The notes below the pieces were generated by a model. It did not search any database. It saw only the letters and a program-made list of their open reading frames with translations, and was not told the origin of the DNA. Of a stretch of 24,255 nucleotides of DNA, positions 21,825 to 24,255 are shown one piece after another. Position 1 is the first letter of the stretch. Each line of letters begins with the position of its first letter. Where the stretch lies: positions 1 through 24,255 of the forward strand of contig JAQGNC010000459.1 of NCBI GenBank assembly GCA_028292065.1, in the 5' to 3' direction. Made by a program: the position numbers and the translations under genes. The stretch is from Betaproteobacteria bacterium (GTDB lineage: Bacteria; Pseudomonadota; Gammaproteobacteria; Burkholderiales; SG8-41).

Positions 21825-22043
21825 TCAGATCGCTACGGTCGTGACTTGGGAAGGCAGCCTGTTGAGCACGAGCTGGTCGAGCTGAACCTTCCTGCTCGCG
21901 TTGTCGATGTCGATCCCGACCAGATTGCCGGTTGCATCGTAATCGAGCACGACACCTTCCGACACCTCACGACTCTCGGTGCTCGGCTGCTCCGACAGGT
22001 CGATGTACAACGAGTCGGTCTCGGCGTAGTAGTTGAGCTTCAT
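21825..22043 (-). CDS. DUF2283 small protein
   Basis: This 72-residue protein fits the DUF2283 family (PF10049), whose role is unknown. MKLNYYAETDSLYIDLSEQPSTESREV followed by LDYDATGNLVGIDIDNASRKV is the typical pattern of strands. Such genes are common in bacterial chromosomes and are often beside other small genes of uncertain function. The ribosome site is weak (GGA seven bases before ATG 22043). It is 67 bases after the PhyH gene on the same strand, with a small hairpin between, and its stop is 26 bases from that of the molybdenum hydroxylase, so it is convergent with it. It may be co-transcribed with the PhyH gene. Confidence 0.85.
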   Translation of the reverse strand: MKLNYYAETDSLYIDLSEQPSTESREVSEGVVLDYDATGNLVGIDIDNASRKVQLDQLVLNRLPSQVTTVAI

Positions 22044-22079
22044 GGCTTGAATCCGCGATCCGGGAATGCATTATGGATC

Positions 22080-22102
22080 GTCACCTTATCCTCCAGGGTG
22101 AC
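22080..22102 (-). other. Small hairpin between the PhyH and DUF2283 genes
   Basis: GTCACC pairs with GGTGAC around an 11-base loop that contains GGAGG on the minus strand. The gap is only 67 bases. It may be a processing or translation-control site, or chance; no T-run follows, so a terminator is unlikely. Confidence 0.3.
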
Positions 22103-22110
22103 AACTCGCG

Positions 22111-22950
22111 CTATGCCGCCATCCCGCTCAGCGCCTCGACGGGCGTGCCGTCCTTCCACGGCAGCGGCACGTCGTAGTCCTTCAGCAGGCAATCGTCGGG
22201 AAGGCATTGCAGCGGGGCGAAGTCGCGGTGCGCGATGTATTCGGGCCGCTTGAAGCGGCGGATGTGGTTGTCGACCGCGCAGAGGCTGAGATAGACCGCG
22301 ACGCGGTTCCACGGCGAAAGGTTCGACGAGGACGCGTGAACCAGGCACGAGTGGAAGAGGATCATCGATCCTGCCGGGCCCTTGGGCGCGGCGATGCCGC
22401 CGCGCTCCACCAGCTTTTCGATCGTGTCGTGGTTGATCGTCCATAACGGATAGCTCGTCGTCGACGTGTCGTGCTGCGCATCGAGCACGCCGAGCTTGTG
22501 GCTGCCGGGGATGAACATGAGCGGCCCGTTGAACTCGTTGACGTCGTCGAGAAAGATCGCGACGTTCATCGCGCGCGGCTCGGGCATGAGATCGTCGTTC
22601 TTCCACGTGCCGTAGTCCTGGTGCCACTGCCACACGTCGCCGTCGAAAGCCATTTTCCCGTTGATCTTGAACTGGTGCATGTACAGCTCATCGCCGTAGA
22701 TCTGCATCACCGGCTCGACCATGCGCGGGTGGCGCGCGAGCTTCGCGAACGGATAGCTGTACAGGTGCGCGGCGAAGTTGGTGCGCACCGCTTCGCTGCC
22801 GAGCTCGCGCACGTTCTCGGGTCTGTGCTGCGCGTACAGCCGCGGCACTTCGGCGTTGAGGACGTCGATCTCAGGTTGAGAGAACAGGCTCGGGAAGAAC
22901 AGAAAACCTACACGTTCGAATTCCTCGATCTGCTGTTGCGTGAGTTTCAT
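22111..22950 (-). CDS. Phytanoyl-CoA dioxygenase (PhyH) family Fe(II)/2-oxoglutarate oxygenase, EctD-like
   Basis: The 279-residue protein has the iron-binding facial triad His110-x-Asp112 (WQWHQDYGTW) and His205 (FHSCLVHASSSN), plus Arg216 (NRVAVYLS) for 2-oxoglutarate. The segment from WQWHQDYGTWKNDD to FNGPLMFIPGSHK follows the EctD (ectoine hydroxylase) pattern closely, so the enzyme probably hydroxylates a small polar compound. It is not EctD by context, as no ectoine synthesis genes are nearby, and I cannot name the substrate. ATG 22950 follows GAGGAG by six bases. The gene starts 23 bases after the stop of the methyltransferase gene, so the two are probably one operon; they may modify the same metabolite in turn. 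Confidence 0.92.
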   Translation of the reverse strand: MKLTQQQIEEFERVGFLFFPSLFSQPEIDVLNAEVPRLYAQHRPENVRELGSEAVRTNFAAHLYSYPFAKLARHPRMVEPVMQIYGDELYMHQFKINGKMAFDGDVWQWHQDYGTWKNDDLMPEPRAMNVAIFLDDVNEFNGPLMFIPGSHKLGVLDAQHDTSTTSYPLWTINHDTIEKLVERGGIAAPKGPAGSMILFHSCLVHASSSNLSPWNRVAVYLSLCAVDNHIRRFKRPEYIAHRDFAPLQCLPDDCLLKDYDVPLPWKDGTPVEALSGMAA

Positions 22951-22973
22951 GCAGGACTCCTCGTCAGCACACG

Positions 22974-24191
22974 TCAGGCGTCGGACCGCGGCTCCCAGCC
23001 GATATCGGCGACGTCCATGGTTTCAAAAGGAGGCAGTGCGGCCGCACGGCCGCCTCGACGGAAATGCAGGACTGCCCAGTCGAAAGCACCGATCATCTCT
23101 TGCGGCGTGGCCGCTTCGCATCTCGCCTCCAGATCCTGCCAGACCACGGCGGGATCGTGGCCCGCCGATTCGATGTGCTGCGGCGTCAGGAAAGCGCGCG
23201 CGTAACCCATGTCGAAAGGCCTCTCCTGCCTGAAGAATGACACGGCCGCCGGCACGATGCGAGCGCTCGTCCCGTCTCCGCTCGCGTCGCGCGGCTGTGC
23301 CGGGTCGTGCCGATCCACGTCCGGGGCGTCGAGCGCCTCGAACAGCAGCGCGAGGCGCCTGTAGAGCGACTGCACCTGTGCCGCAAAAGGCCGCGGGTCC
23401 TTGTGTCCCAGGATCGATTTGTCGCCGAAGACGGTGCTGAGCGGATGCGCGTCGGGCAGGTCCATCGCGGCGTGGATCACGAAGAAGCTCCCGCCGGCGC
23501 GGAGCACTCGCGTGAGGCCGCGGCACACGAGCACGTCGTCGAGCCAGTGCAGCGCCTGCGACACCGTGACGACGTCGTATTCGTCGTCCATGAACATGAG
23601 ACGGTTGCACGACTCGTGGAGCGTCTCGAGATTCACGTCGAGCCGCTTCGCGCGGGCCGCGGCCGCGTTGACGAAGCCTTTAGAGAGCTCCATCAGCGAC
23701 ACGTCGCCGGAAGTGTGCGCGAGCGTCACCGCGAGGTCGCCGGGCCCGCCCGCGAGATCGAGCACGCGAGTCGTCTTCGAGATCGCCCCGTCGCGGACGA
23801 TGCGCTCCGCGAGCTCGCGCGGGAAAGGGCGGTGGATCAGGTAATCGCGAGCCATCCGCGCGTCGTAACGAGAGACGTCGTCGCGCGCGCCGATCAGCAC
23901 GCCGGCGCTGCGCATGTCTGCGATGGCTTTAGCGAGGCGCTTGCGCTGCGCCTCGGCACGCGCCTCGCGAGTGAGCCGGAAGTAAGCGTCGATCGCTTCG
24001 GCAGTCGTAGCACCGCGGCGGCCCGAAAACATCGAGAGCGGGATGCGGTAGCGCTCGGACAGCCAGTACTGGATGTAAGGCTCGGTTTCCTTCGCGACGT
24101 ACGGCCGGCCGTCGAGGCTGAAAGCGAGCGCGAAGCCGGGCGAGGCGCGCAAGCGCTCGCCGGCGGACGACCTGGTTTTGCGGGCGGTCAT
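22974..24191 (-). CDS. SAM-dependent methyltransferase with an unassigned N-terminal region
   Basis: This 405-residue protein has a class I methyltransferase domain: VLDLAGGPGD (about 143-152, SAM loop), then SLMELS, DDEYDVVTVSQALHWLDD and GLTRVLRAGGSFFVIHA, in the usual order. Catalysis needs a SAM cofactor; the methyl acceptor is unknown. The first about 130 residues are not part of that fold. They read as a small domain, FALAFSLDGRPYVAKETEPYIQ then a helical stretch of Arg/Ala-rich residues; I do not recognise the family. ATG 24191 lacks a Shine-Dalgarno site; no in-frame start upstream is clearly better in the 64 bases left. It is the first visible gene of the unit with the PhyH oxygenase and ends 23 bases before it. 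No signal peptide, so it should be cytoplasmic. Confidence 0.85.
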   Translation of the reverse strand: MTARKTRSSAGERLRASPGFALAFSLDGRPYVAKETEPYIQYWLSERYRIPLSMFSGRRGATTAEAIDAYFRLTREARAEAQRKRLAKAIADMRSAGVLIGARDDVSRYDARMARDYLIHRPFPRELAERIVRDGAISKTTRVLDLAGGPGDLAVTLAHTSGDVSLMELSKGFVNAAAARAKRLDVNLETLHESCNRLMFMDDEYDVVTVSQALHWLDDVLVCRGLTRVLRAGGSFFVIHAAMDLPDAHPLSTVFGDKSILGHKDPRPFAAQVQSLYRRLALLFEALDAPDVDRHDPAQPRDASGDGTSARIVPAAVSFFRQERPFDMGYARAFLTPQHIESAGHDPAVVWQDLEARCEAATPQEMIGAFDWAVLHFRRGGRAAALPPFETMDVADIGWEPRSDA

Positions 24192-24234
24192 GCGAGATCG
24201 ATATTGCGGACGGCCGGATGGTGTACCGATCGGA

Positions 24235-24240
24235 AATATA
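24235..24240 (-). promoter_or_regulatory. Candidate -10 box (TATATT) for the methyltransferase unit
   Basis: The minus strand reads TATATT 44 bases before the methyltransferase ATG, in an AT-rich patch. The expected -35 element would lie beyond the right edge of the window, so it cannot be checked. Confidence 0.3.
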
Positions 24241-24255
24241 GCAGGGCGCGCGCGA

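Noticed and set aside
22111..22950. Ectoine hydroxylase EctD
   Set aside because: The motif segment is similar, but no ectABC genes are near and the rest of the protein cannot be assigned with confidence, so only EctD-like PhyH is claimed.

Overview
The window is GC-rich, densely coded DNA of a betaproteobacterial, Burkholderiales-like type. The basis is two Bug/TctC-family periplasmic receptors, a polyhydroxybutyrate (PHB) mobilisation gene pair, strong purine-rich ribosome binding sites and dispersed palindromic elements between genes. This looks like chromosomal accessory and catabolic DNA. I see no phage genes, transposase, rRNA, tRNA or CRISPR array. The organism call is inference from gene families; no phylogenetic marker gene is present.

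Layout, left to right. 1-2899 (minus): a periplasmic PhnD-like binding protein, cut by the window edge, behind a membrane GGDEF/EAL cyclic-di-GMP protein. 3232-4916 (minus): an AtuA-like (DUF1446) protein and a coupled DUF4387 protein. Divergent from them, 5028-6217 (plus): a ModA-like binding protein with no signal peptide, overlapping a flavodoxin-fold gene. 6218-6597: a 105-bp palindromic element and a hairpin repeat. 6598-10324 (plus): an arylformamidase-like hydrolase, a degenerate tandem array, a cupin, and two Bug receptors that overlap by a GTGA junction. 10468-14098 (minus): a tight operon of a secreted beta-lactamase-fold serine hydrolase, a secreted M20 metallopeptidase and an Ldh/YlbC-type oxidoreductase. 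14177-15552: a two-CBS protein (minus) divergent from an AmiD-like lipoprotein amidase (plus). 15655-17894: 3-hydroxybutyrate dehydrogenase (plus) facing an intracellular PHB depolymerase (minus). 17985-19077: a GST-like protein (plus) and a small cupin (minus). 19138-19359: two palindromic elements in tandem. 19444-21798 (plus): a molybdenum hydroxylase large subunit without its usual partner subunits. 21825-24191 (minus): a methyltransferase, an EctD-like PhyH dioxygenase and a DUF2283 protein.

Working together: the depolymerase and the dehydrogenase form the two ends of PHB breakdown (polymer to hydroxybutyrate to acetoacetate). The serine hydrolase, peptidase and oxidoreductase look like a set that hydrolyses an amide or peptide-like compound outside the cytoplasm and oxidises or reduces a product inside; the substrate is unknown. 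The Bug receptors lack membrane partners here. The SBP and GGDEF/EAL pair suggests a ligand-controlled c-di-GMP switch.

The most unusual material is non-coding: at least three families of interspersed palindromes or hairpins, one with compensatory base changes between two copies, and a tandem array that includes the 3' end of a hydrolase gene. Among proteins, the binding protein that cannot have a signal peptide, the orphan molybdenum hydroxylase subunit and the methyltransferase with an unrecognised N-terminal region are the ones to look at again.
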